A stretch of 5,710 bases of DNA from an uncultured Acidobacteriota bacterium. Lineage in GTDB: Bacteria; Acidobacteriota; Blastocatellia; Pyrinomonadales; Pyrinomonadaceae. Location: positions 1 to 5,710 of the forward strand of contig CAMLKY010000163.1 of the NCBI GenBank assembly GCA_946480545.1. The letters are read 5' to 3'. This document shows, piece after piece, positions 1 through 5,710 of this stretch. Made by a program: the position numbers and the translations under genes. A model generated the notes under the pieces. The model was not told the DNA's origin. It saw only the letters and a list, made by a program, of their open reading frames with translations, and searched no databases. Every line of letters starts with the position of its first letter. Positions within the stretch are counted from its first letter, which is position 1.

Positions 1-808
1 TCGAGCCCGGCACCCACTCACGGATGAACTCCCGGCTTTCATCTTTCGACTTTATTGAAATATTCGTGAACCCGGTACGTTCGAGCATTCCTCTTATCTC
101 ATTGATCGGAGCGGCCCCGCCGACGCAGCCCGTATAAAGCGAAAGGTCGGCTCGAGCACTCGCGGGCAGGTCCGCCGTAGCAACGACGTCGGATATCGCG
201 AGCCTGCCGCCGGCCTTTAGCACTCTGTAGGATTCCGCGAATACGCGCTCCTTCTCAGGCGACAGGTTGATCACGCAGTTGGAAATGATCGCGTCGACCG
301 AATCATCGGCGACCGGCAGATTCTCGATCTCACCGAGTCGGAATTCGACGTTGCGATAGTCTGTCTTGTTCGCGTTGGCCCGCGCCTTCCGGATCATTTC
401 CGGCGTCATATCGACACCGATGACTTTACCGGCCTGACCAACCGCCCGGGCCGCTAGGAAACTGTCGAATCCCGCCCCGCTGCCGAGGTCGAGCACGACT
501 TCACCGGGCTTAATCGAGGCGATCGCCTGAGGGTTTCCACACCCCAAACCTAGATTCGCTCCTTCCGGAACGCTACCGAGCTCATCCATGCTGTAGCCGA
601 TCGCCGCGGAAACGTCATCGGCCGAGGCCGACGCTGAGGTCGTTCCGCAACACGCGGACCCAGTAGTTCCGCAGCACCCGCCCCCCGAATCATCCGCCGG
701 GCCGCAACCAGCCCCAGCACCGCGCTCCGCCACCTTGCCGTAGTTTTCCCGGACAGCCTCTCTTACTTCGTGTGCCGACAACTCATTTACTGTTCTTGAC
801 TGTGACAT
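1..808 (-). CDS. arsM: Arsenite S-adenosylmethionine methyltransferase (3' end cut by window edge)
   Basis: This cytoplasmic enzyme is predicted to methylate trivalent arsenic using S-adenosylmethionine, a detoxification step that gives methylated and partly volatile arsenicals. 269 codons are visible. The class I methyltransferase SAM motif VVLDLGSGAGFD lies at residues 104-115, followed by the acidic GVD at 131-133. The three cysteines that bind As(III) in ArsM proteins are recognisable: C90 (LGLGCGNP), C178 (SNCVINLSPEK) and C228 (LYTGCVGGA). The N-terminus carries a further cysteine-rich, Gly/Thr/Ser-rich insert (C35, C45, C46, C53, C54). The last visible residues, REWVPGS, resemble a point about 15-25 residues before the usual end of bacterial ArsM, so the gene is probably intact and only clipped by the window. 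The ATG at 808 is chosen because an AGGAG lies 8 nt upstream and the following residues match the family's N-terminal helix (VREAVRENYGKVAE). No arsR or other ars gene is visible beside it. Confidence 0.95.
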   Translation of the reverse strand, partial: MSQSRTVNELSAHEVREAVRENYGKVAERGAGAGCGPADDSGGGCCGTTGSACCGTTSASASADDVSAAIGYSMDELGSVPEGANLGLGCGNPQAIASIKPGEVVLDLGSGAGFDSFLAARAVGQAGKVIGVDMTPEMIRKARANANKTDYRNVEFRLGEIENLPVADDSVDAIISNCVINLSPEKERVFAESYRVLKAGGRLAISDVVATADLPASARADLSLYTGCVGGAAPINEIRGMLERTGFTNISIKSKDESREFIREWVPGS

Positions 809-814
809 TATGGT

Positions 815-821
815 CTCTCCT
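815..821 (-). promoter_or_regulatory. Ribosome binding site of arsM
   Basis: On the minus strand the sequence AGGAGAG precedes the arsM ATG at 808, with 8 nt between AGGAG and the start codon. This is a good Shine-Dalgarno match and fixes the start. The leader just upstream is A/T-rich. I see no convincing sigma-70 -35/-10 pair in it. Confidence 0.8.
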
Positions 822-955
822 ATAAATAAAAACTGCTTCCACCTAGATAGACGGAGAGAGTTAAAAAAGGACGCAGCATCATCAAGAAATTTTTGCTTTT
901 GAGGCGTTGGAGCCGGGAACCGGTTGGGTTAGTAGGGCGTAGCAATGCTGTCGTG

Positions 956-975
956 GTGTGCCAAAAGTGTGCCAA
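956..975. repeat. Tandem 9-bp direct repeat with 11-bp period
   Basis: GTGTGCCAA occurs at 956-964 and again, exactly, at 967-975, separated by two A residues. The 11-bp period puts both copies on the same face of the helix, as expected for side-by-side binding of one protein. Read on the minus strand, positions 974-959 give TGGCAC, five bases, then TGGCA. This keeps the GG-N10-GC spacing of sigma-54 promoters and matches 10 of 11 consensus positions. It would point toward arsM, with a leader of about 140 nt. The repeat is certain. Its role is not: it could be a regulator site, an integrase arm-type site, or a sigma-54 promoter. Confidence 0.6.
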
Positions 976-1035
976 CTTACGCCGTCGCGACGCGCTCAAA
1001 CAGAGGCCATGTTAAGAAGGGCATTCATGACGTCA

Positions 1036-1059
1036 GGGATTCGATTCGCCGTCTCCACC
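1036..1059 (+). other. Possible relic of a tmRNA/tRNA gene 3' end (attachment-site remnant)
   Basis: The plus strand reads a T-loop-like TTCGATT (1040-1046), then CGCC, then GTCTCCACC (1051-1059). This resembles the end of many bacterial tmRNA genes, where the T-arm and acceptor strand finish in GTCTCCACCA. The next base is G, so a complete CCA is not encoded. The T-stem does not pair properly, and no matching 5' acceptor strand or tmRNA body is present upstream, so this is not a functional RNA gene. Integrative elements often use tmRNA and tRNA 3' ends as target sites and leave such copies behind. That history is inference from a short match. Confidence 0.3.
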
Positions 1060-1073
1060 GATCAGATCAACAG

Positions 1074-1101
1074 GAAAGGGCACCGAGGTTGGCGCCCTTT
1101 C
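1074..1101 (-). terminator. Candidate intrinsic terminator after the WD40-caspase gene
   Basis: GAAAGGGC at 1074-1081 pairs perfectly with GCCCTTTC at 1094-1101. Two further inner pairs (1083-1084 with 1091-1092) leave a 6-nt loop. The hairpin starts 16 nt past the stop codon at 1118-1120, where a terminator for the minus-strand gene is expected. The trailing minus-strand sequence is only modestly U-rich (TTTCCTGTTG), so it is weaker than the terminator at 5411-5445. It could work on either strand. Confidence 0.5.
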
Positions 1102-1117
1102 GGCATTAACGGTCTAA

Positions 1118-4100
1118 TCAATTCAGCGTAATGAAGTCGGTCTCAGGCCGGGCTCTGCGAAAGTCGAAGAGCGACGGCTGCTGGAGGTTCTTGTATTTTC
1201 CGCAGCTCTTGCCTCCTATGCAAAGAGCGGTCGCGCGACTTTCCGCATCGAGCTCGCTGAAGATCACCGCCCTGCCATTCACAACGATCTTGCGCTTTCC
1301 ATCGATCACGTCACGGTAAAGCCTGGGAACGCCTTTGACGCCGTAGCTCAGCCATTCATTTGTAGTCAACTTCTTATCGTTCGGTTCGCTCATGTCTGCC
1401 TTGCCCAGCTTTATCCCGTCTTCGAGAAGAGCGTAACTCAGTAATCCCTGCTCGAGTGACTTGAGCTCGAGGGCGACGTTATTGGCCTGCGTGGCGGACA
1501 GTATCTTCATTCCCTTGTCGTACGCGAGCTGCCCGAGTCCTCGGCTGCCCATTGGACCGGGCTTGAACCCTTCGCCCTGTACGGCTGCGGCGGAATAGCA
1601 CGCGTCGACGATCATGATCATCTCTTTCGCAGTAACGTCGCGCATCCACAGCGACAGCTCGTCCGACGAGATAAGCCTCTCCATTGCCTGCGGTGTAAGC
1701 CTGATAGTGTCCTTCCCGACATCGTAAGGGAGAAGGTAAAAGATCCCGTTACGGTCCGCATAGCCGTGGCCGGAGAACGAGATGACGATCGTATCTTCGG
1801 GCTCGACGGCCCGGATCTTATCGGCGTTTGGGATCTGCGCGAGCAATTCCGGTGAAACAAGTGAACGATCGCCGGCCAGCAGCTCGAATACGGCCTTGAT
1901 GATCGGCTTTGTAGCCGTTAGCTCGGCTTTCCCGTCCTTGATGTCCGAGATCAGCGGTACGCGAATCAACCGCCCGGTCGTGCCATTCAGTTTTGCGTCG
2001 AGGCGCTCGCCGAGGATCTCCTGCATCTTTCGAGCATCGTTAGCCGCGTACTTCAGGTCGAACGCGTCGACCTCCGATTTGTTGACGCCTATTGTGATCA
2101 GATAAACATTCCCCTCGCGTTTCGGTCGCTTCGCCAACTTATAGGTCATCCGGACCGTCTCGCTCTTTACGCGATCGGCATTGAATGCGTAGGCCGTAAA
2201 CTCGATCGAGTCACGATCGTCGCGGGGAAGCCTAATGTTGCGGAACGTAACCTCCGCCTTTGTCGGCGAGATGATCTTCACGTTATCCGATCTGATCGTG
2301 AAGATGTCGTTCGCCAAACGCCACGAACGATCCTCGGGTGAATCCATCACCTTGTCGGTCGGCCGCGCGGCTGCGACGTTTGCTGGCGCATCTTTGATGT
2401 ACTGCTCAGCGCGCTCCTTCGGCGTCGATGTAGCGACAAGCTGTCCGTCGCGAAACAGCCGTAGATCGTAGACTCCCGATCGCCTGGGCTCTTTCCTCGT
2501 TGCGTCGGTATCACCCGTAGACGCTTCTTCTACGCTCTCGACCTCGACGGTCACATCGATCGTTAGATCCTCGCGCGGCGGCATATCCGCCTTCGGCATT
2601 GAAAGCCGTGGCTGTATGCGATTGATCTCGCCGATGGACGGGAGCGGCTTGAACTCCTTCTCACAATTATTTTCGTCGTTACACTTCAAGACTCGATGCA
2701 GCAAGCCAGGCTCGTAATACTGGCGCATGAACACTTCCATCGAGAATGGTTCAAACGGACGGTCGTTCATCATCCAGTAGACACCGTCAATATTGTCTAG
2801 GTCGCCGGTATCGAACCGACCGTCGTCGACCTTGACGGTCAGCCAGTTACCCGAGCTAAGGGAAAGCAGTCGGCACAGCTCACGTCCGTTCTGTATGTTG
2901 AATATTCGGGTCGCTCCATCCTCGGTCTTGACGAGGATGAGTTTCGAGTTTGGTGAGAAAGTGATCTGCTGGATAAAGGCATCCGCGACCGCGATCGTCC
3001 GAACCACTTCGAAGCTTTCACGGCTTCTGATCGTGAGGGTCTTTTGATCGCTGCTAACCGTTCCAAAGAGTCTGTTGTCGGGGGAGAATGCCGATGCTTG
3101 CAGATCCTGCTCATTTGCAAACCAGAGCTCGCGACCGGTCGATATATCCATCATCTTCAACGTCGGTATCTCAGGCTTCGAAACCCTCTCCGGCGGAAGT
3201 ATGTCGCCCGCGATCAAAGCCACTCTGCTATCCGGCGAGATCTTCAACGTAGCGAATCTAAAGGTCGCTCCGGTTCCATATGGAGCTTTAGAAAATTGGT
3301 TGAAAACCGATCGTCGCGCACCGGTCTCGGTATCGAGGAACACAACGAAGTCCTGTTCGAGCGCAATATGACGGCTGTCCGGCGTAGCAGCGATGAACGG
3401 TATCGACGCGACGGGCAGATCGAGATCCGACGCTTCCTGCGTTTGAAGATTCACACGCGTAAGCTTTTCCTCTTGCCGAAAAAAAATGTATTTGCCGTCG
3501 GGTGTAATGGTCAGATCCGAGTTGTTCGGCGTGAAGCCTGTCCAACTGCTACCCGCGGGCGGTCGCGAGGGCTGGGTTGTTTCGGTTGAAAACAATTCCT
3601 TACCGCCAGCGGTATCGAACACATATGCCTTTTCCTCGCTTAGTATCATCAATCGCGCGTCATCGTCCGTGAAGCGGGCAAACTCAAAGCCGGGTAGATC
3701 AGCTATCGTTCTCCGCGTGGCGAGCTCGATGAGCCGCACCGATCGGCTATCGGAAATGACGACGTACCGGCCCGAGTTCGAAACAACAATGGCCTCTTCT
3801 CCGGGATCGTCCGCGTCTTGCTCCGTTTCCCCGCCAGTGGGTGCGGTAGCGTTCGCTGGCTGAAATAGCTCTGAAAGATCCAGCACCTGGGAATTGTCGA
3901 TGTTCCAGACCATCCTCCCGGACAAGAAGCTGACGTTATCGTTCGCGAACTTTACTCGTTCGAAGTGGTTCAGCCCACTCGCTGACTCCGCGTCGAAATT
4001 ACGAAAAGGTTCACTGACACCGGCAAGGGTCCCGACTTCGCCTAAACTAATGTCGTGGATATATATCTCCGAGCGGCCGGTGACGTAGCCGGCGCTGCCA

Positions 4101-5209
4101 CCGCTCTCGATCGGGCTTCGGACATACACCAGGCGTGAGCCGTTCGTCTCTACGACAGTAACTACTCCGTCGCGACTAAAGTCATTCTGTGACGTATCCG
4201 TCGGTATTCCGATAACGCGGGTTCCTGCTGCAGAAAAAGATCCATTCGCACTCTTTTCGAAGAGGCAGACACCGTAATCGAAGTCGCGCTCACAGCCGAT
4301 AGCCAGGACCTGGCCGTCTGATAGGAACGCGGCACGGCCGAAAAAGGCCCCGAGCTTCTGGATCGAACGTCCGGTCGCGACGTCCCAGGCACGTGCCTCG
4401 GTCGTGCCAATAAACGCTTCGGTGTAAGGCAATAACGTAGTCGATACCAGGGTCTTCCCGTCAGGTGAGAAGGTGATGTTTCCTACCGGATCGGTATGAC
4501 CAACGAAGGATCTTGCCAAACGTAGGGTCGTCGCGCTCACGAGCCGGATCGCAAATCGCGGGGATGCCCTTCGCGTCTCCGTCCTGGGCCCCAGGCTGCC
4601 GCTCGCCACCGCGATCATTTTTCCATCCGGAGAAAAGCGGGTGACGTTGACCGGATCAGTGCCTTTCCAGACCTGTCTCTGTACACCGGTCCTTACGTTC
4701 CATGAGCGAACGGTGCCGTCCTCAGAACTGGTAATGACGATGTTCTCGTCGTTCGGTGCAAAGGCCACGGACGTAACCGGTTTCGAGTGCCCGGAGAAGC
4801 GTTTCAGTTGGTTGCCGGTCGCCACATCCCACAAGCGCAGCGTGAAGTCTTTTTGATTTCCGACCACCGCGTTGTGTGCGGCCACCTGTCCACCGCCTGT
4901 GACGAGATACTTGCCGCTTGGTGAAAAAGCGAGGCACGATATCTCACCTTCATGGCCGGTAAATCGTCTTAGCTCCCGTCTCGAGTAGGAATCCCACAGA
5001 ATCGCAACGCCTTCGGCTCCGGCCGACGCGATCAACTTGCCGTCGGGTGAGAACACGGCGTCGTTGATCTTATTCGAGTGTCCGAACTGGATCGTTAATT
5101 TTGGATTCGATGTCGAGCCGGGCTGTTGGGCGACAATGTTCGAGACCAGGTAAACGCAGACGCCTGCAATTGAAGTGAGCTTGATCAATCTGCCGATTGA
5201 AAATCTCAT
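1118..5209 (-). CDS. Secreted WD40-repeat protein with C-terminal caspase-family (peptidase C14) domain
   Basis: The product is 1363 residues long. Residues 1-27 form a signal peptide: basic start MRFSIGRLIK, a hydrophobic core, and probable cleavage after NIVA-Q. It should act outside the cytoplasm. Residues 40-780 contain about 14 WD40-like blades with recurrent F-SPDGK and LWD/WDVATG cores. They are clear at 40-180 and degenerate later, and probably form two beta-propellers. Residues 785-840 carry a conserved-looking linker (DGRFD, YYEPGLL). Residues about 860-1025 look like a beta-sandwich. Residues 1034-1300 are a caspase fold: YAANDAR (1054-1060), catalytic His1148 in FSGHG, and catalytic Cys1204 in VDACYS. 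Asp1202 two residues before the Cys is typical of Arg/Lys-preferring metacaspases and paracaspases, so cleavage after basic residues is inferred. The dyad is intact. The start at 5209 is preferred over an in-frame ATG at 5263: it has GGAGGA 7 nt upstream and begins the signal peptide, whereas the longer form would begin inside an operator-like palindrome. The gene appears monocistronic. Substrate and role are unknown. Confidence 0.93.
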   Translation of the reverse strand: MRFSIGRLIKLTSIAGVCVYLVSNIVAQQPGSTSNPKLTIQFGHSNKINDAVFSPDGKLIASAGAEGVAILWDSYSRRELRRFTGHEGEISCLAFSPSGKYLVTGGGQVAAHNAVVGNQKDFTLRLWDVATGNQLKRFSGHSKPVTSVAFAPNDENIVITSSEDGTVRSWNVRTGVQRQVWKGTDPVNVTRFSPDGKMIAVASGSLGPRTETRRASPRFAIRLVSATTLRLARSFVGHTDPVGNITFSPDGKTLVSTTLLPYTEAFIGTTEARAWDVATGRSIQKLGAFFGRAAFLSDGQVLAIGCERDFDYGVCLFEKSANGSFSAAGTRVIGIPTDTSQNDFSRDGVVTVVETNGSRLVYVRSPIESGGSAGYVTGRSEIYIHDISLGEVGTLAGVSEPFRNFDAESASGLNHFERVKFANDNVSFLSGRMVWNIDNSQVLDLSELFQPANATAPTGGETEQDADDPGEEAIVVSNSGRYVVISDSRSVRLIELATRRTIADLPGFEFARFTDDDARLMILSEEKAYVFDTAGGKELFSTETTQPSRPPAGSSWTGFTPNNSDLTITPDGKYIFFRQEEKLTRVNLQTQEASDLDLPVASIPFIAATPDSRHIALEQDFVVFLDTETGARRSVFNQFSKAPYGTGATFRFATLKISPDSRVALIAGDILPPERVSKPEIPTLKMMDISTGRELWFANEQDLQASAFSPDNRLFGTVSSDQKTLTIRSRESFEVVRTIAVADAFIQQITFSPNSKLILVKTEDGATRIFNIQNGRELCRLLSLSSGNWLTVKVDDGRFDTGDLDNIDGVYWMMNDRPFEPFSMEVFMRQYYEPGLLHRVLKCNDENNCEKEFKPLPSIGEINRIQPRLSMPKADMPPREDLTIDVTVEVESVEEASTGDTDATRKEPRRSGVYDLRLFRDGQLVATSTPKERAEQYIKDAPANVAAARPTDKVMDSPEDRSWRLANDIFTIRSDNVKIISPTKAEVTFRNIRLPRDDRDSIEFTAYAFNADRVKSETVRMTYKLAKRPKREGNVYLITIGVNKSEVDAFDLKYAANDARKMQEILGERLDAKLNGTTGRLIRVPLISDIKDGKAELTATKPIIKAVFELLAGDRSLVSPELLAQIPNADKIRAVEPEDTIVISFSGHGYADRNGIFYLLPYDVGKDTIRLTPQAMERLISSDELSLWMRDVTAKEMIMIVDACYSAAAVQGEGFKPGPMGSRGLGQLAYDKGMKILSATQANNVALELKSLEQGLLSYALLEDGIKLGKADMSEPNDKKLTTNEWLSYGVKGVPRLYRDVIDGKRKIVVNGRAVIFSELDAESRATALCIGGKSCGKYKNLQQPSLFDFRRARPETDFITLN

Positions 5210-5216
5210 GGTCGTG

Positions 5217-5222
5217 TCCTCC
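5217..5222 (-). promoter_or_regulatory. Ribosome binding site deciding the WD40-caspase start
   Basis: GGAGGA on the minus strand lies 7 nt before the ATG at 5207-5209. This strong Shine-Dalgarno sequence shows that translation starts at the signal peptide and not at the in-frame ATG 54 nt upstream. Confidence 0.85.
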
Positions 5223-5260
5223 GTTGGCCGGTCACAGCACATCTCCATGAACGACCGGGC

Positions 5261-5276
5261 CATTACATCTGTAATG
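5261..5276. promoter_or_regulatory. BlaI/MecI/CopY-type operator palindrome upstream of the WD40-caspase gene
   Basis: CATTACA at 5261-5267 and TGTAATG at 5270-5276 form a perfect 7-bp inverted repeat with a 2-bp spacer. Its core, TACA-N2-TGTA (5264-5273), is the known recognition pattern of the BlaI/MecI/CopY winged-helix repressors. It ends 52 nt before the start codon at 5209. On the minus strand TGTAAT (5267-5262) is one base from the TATAAT -10 box, but the -35 region 17-18 bp upstream is poor. A repressor bound here would cover the promoter. No blaI, blaR or copY gene is in the window, so the regulator must be encoded elsewhere. Confidence 0.6.
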
Positions 5277-5328
5277 TCGTAAAACGGAAAAAAGTTTCAG
5301 GGCTCAGGCTCGGCTAGCGAGCAGTTTG

Positions 5329-5352
5329 ATTTTCGACAGTCTACTCGAAAAT
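5329..5352. repeat. Perfect 8-bp inverted repeat, possible second operator
   Basis: ATTTTCGA at 5329-5336 and TCGAAAAT at 5345-5352 are exact reverse complements separated by 8 bp. The total of 24 bp suits a dimeric DNA-binding protein. It lies 120 nt upstream of the caspase start and 59 nt beyond the receptor gene's terminator hairpin. It has no U-tract and a low-GC stem, so it does not look like a terminator. The binding protein is unknown. Confidence 0.5.
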
Positions 5353-5410
5353 TGAGATGAAAGATCGGATTTTTTGCAGGGAATTATGAGCCGGTCGAAC
5401 CTTCGCTGAA

Positions 5411-5445
5411 ATAGAAAAAAATAGGCCGCCCGGTCGGGCGGCCTT
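5411..5445 (-). terminator. Intrinsic terminator of the TonB-dependent receptor gene
   Basis: GGCCGCCCG (5424-5432) and CGGGCGGCC (5435-5443) form a perfect GC-rich stem, extended by the A-T pair 5423/5444, with a very short loop. On the minus strand the stem is followed by TATTTTTTTC (5423-5414), a clear U-tract. The hairpin begins about 25 nt past the receptor's stop codon. It separates that gene from the WD40-caspase gene downstream. Confidence 0.93.
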
Positions 5446-5469
5446 CCAATTAACGCTTTTAGGAGGGCG

Positions 5470-5710
5470 TTAGAAGTTGAACCTTCCCGCCAACTGGATC
5501 ACCCGCGGCGCGAATGTTCCTGTTATGCGGCCGAAGTTGGTGCTATTGATGTCCTGACCCTGGGCGATCGTAAAGTTCGTTTTGTTGAAGGCATTGAATG
5601 CATTCACCTCAACCTGGAACGAATAGCGTTCGTTGAAGGCGAATCGTTTTGCAAGCGAAAGATTTACGATCTGGTACGACGGACCATTAACGATCTGCCG
5701 TTCCAGAGGA
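5470..5710 (-). CDS. TonB-dependent receptor, Oar-like, C-terminal fragment (5' part outside window)
   Basis: Only the last 79 codons and the TAA stop (5470-5472) are visible. The rest lies beyond the right edge. The residues show alternating amphipathic beta-strands of an outer-membrane barrel: NLSLAKRFAF, then YSFQVEVNAFNAFN, then the closing strand RVIQLAGRFNF. The VEVNAFNAFNKTNF and RVIQLAGRFNF patterns are characteristic of Oar-like or carboxypeptidase-regulatory-like TonB receptors, which are numerous in Acidobacteriota. The terminal Phe is the usual BamA-recognition end of outer-membrane proteins. The protein probably imports or binds a large substrate, but this fragment cannot identify it. 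There is no sign of truncation other than the window edge. Confidence 0.85.
   Translation of the reverse strand, partial: PLERQIVNGPSYQIVNLSLAKRFAFNERYSFQVEVNAFNAFNKTNFTIAQGQDINSTNFGRITGTFAPRVIQLAGRFNF

Larger units (their letters stand above)
809..1117. other. Intergenic region between arsM and the WD40-caspase gene
   Basis: No convincing protein-coding gene is visible on either strand. A 38-codon plus-strand frame starting at 1008 has no ribosome site or recognisable content. The part nearest arsM (about 821-902) is A/T-rich and probably holds its promoter. It includes a loose dyad TCAA-N13-TTGA at 882-902, which could be a regulator site but is too degenerate to call. The middle holds an 11-bp-period direct repeat (956-975) and a perfect 10-bp palindrome CGTCGCGACG at 983-992. 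The right part holds a tmRNA/tRNA-tail-like stretch (1036-1059) and a hairpin (1074-1101). Confidence 0.7.

Noticed and set aside
882..902. TCAA-N13-TTGA as an ArsR operator for arsM.
   Set aside because: Only the outer four bases and one inner base are symmetric, and no arsR gene is visible. The match is too weak to call in an A/T-rich leader.
1008..1124. A 38-codon plus-strand frame beginning at the ATG at 1008.
   Set aside because: It has no Shine-Dalgarno sequence at a proper distance, it crosses the tmRNA-tail-like stretch and the hairpin, and it overlaps the end of the caspase gene.
3044..3589. A 181-codon plus-strand open frame, with other smaller frames on both strands inside 1118-5209.
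   Set aside because: They are antisense or out-of-frame shadows of the WD40-caspase gene. Their translations are rich in Arg/Ser with no recognisable domain, and the minus-strand frame has clear protein motifs throughout.
5155..5209. A lipoprotein signal ending at Cys18 of the WD40-caspase protein.
   Set aside because: The residues before the cysteine are IAGV. The position just before Cys should be Gly, Ala or Ser, so this is not a lipobox. A standard signal peptidase I site after NIVA fits better.
5210..5263. The longer version of the WD40-caspase protein starting at the ATG at 5263 (18 extra residues).
   Set aside because: That ATG lies inside the operator-like palindrome and has no good ribosome site. 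The extra residues would precede and spoil a normal signal peptide, while the ATG at 5209 has GGAGGA 7 nt upstream.
5308..5322. A small hairpin GCTCG-N5-CGAGC considered as a terminator or attenuator.
   Set aside because: The stem is only 5 bp and the nearest T-run on the minus strand is about 15 nt away, so it has neither terminator geometry nor unusual strength.

Overview
The window reads as a piece of a moderately GC-rich bacterial chromosome. It is most likely an Acidobacteriota genome of the Blastocatellia/Pyrinomonas kind. That assignment is inference. It rests on the Oar-like TonB-dependent receptor C-terminus, a very large secreted WD40-caspase protein, and a TACA-N2-TGTA operator of the BlaI/CopY type, a regulator family I recall as abundant in that phylum. 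No 16S or marker gene is present to prove it.

All three genes lie on the minus strand, so the order of transcription runs from right to left. At the right edge (5470-5710) is the last 79 residues of an Oar-like outer-membrane receptor, closed by a textbook intrinsic terminator (5411-5445). Next comes a regulatory gap (about 5210-5410) holding two perfect inverted repeats, one of them a BlaI/CopY-like operator about 50 nt ahead of the next gene. The centre (1118-5209) is a single 1363-residue gene: signal peptide, about 14 WD40-like blades (probably two beta-propellers), a beta-rich linker domain, and a caspase/metacaspase-type peptidase domain with an intact His/Cys dyad. A weak hairpin terminator follows it.

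The gap 809-1117 has no convincing gene. It contains an 11-bp-period direct repeat that also fits a sigma-54 promoter pattern, and a stretch resembling the 3' tail of a tmRNA or tRNA gene, a possible old integration site. At the left edge (1-808) is an almost complete arsenite methyltransferase gene (arsM) with a cysteine-rich N-terminal insert. It runs off the window just short of its C-terminus.

The genes do not look like one operon. Terminators and long gaps separate them, so the WD40-caspase gene appears to be transcribed alone, under its own operator. The caspase protein is the most interesting object here: a predicted exported death-domain-type protease joined to a large sensor or scaffold, possibly under BlaI-type control.
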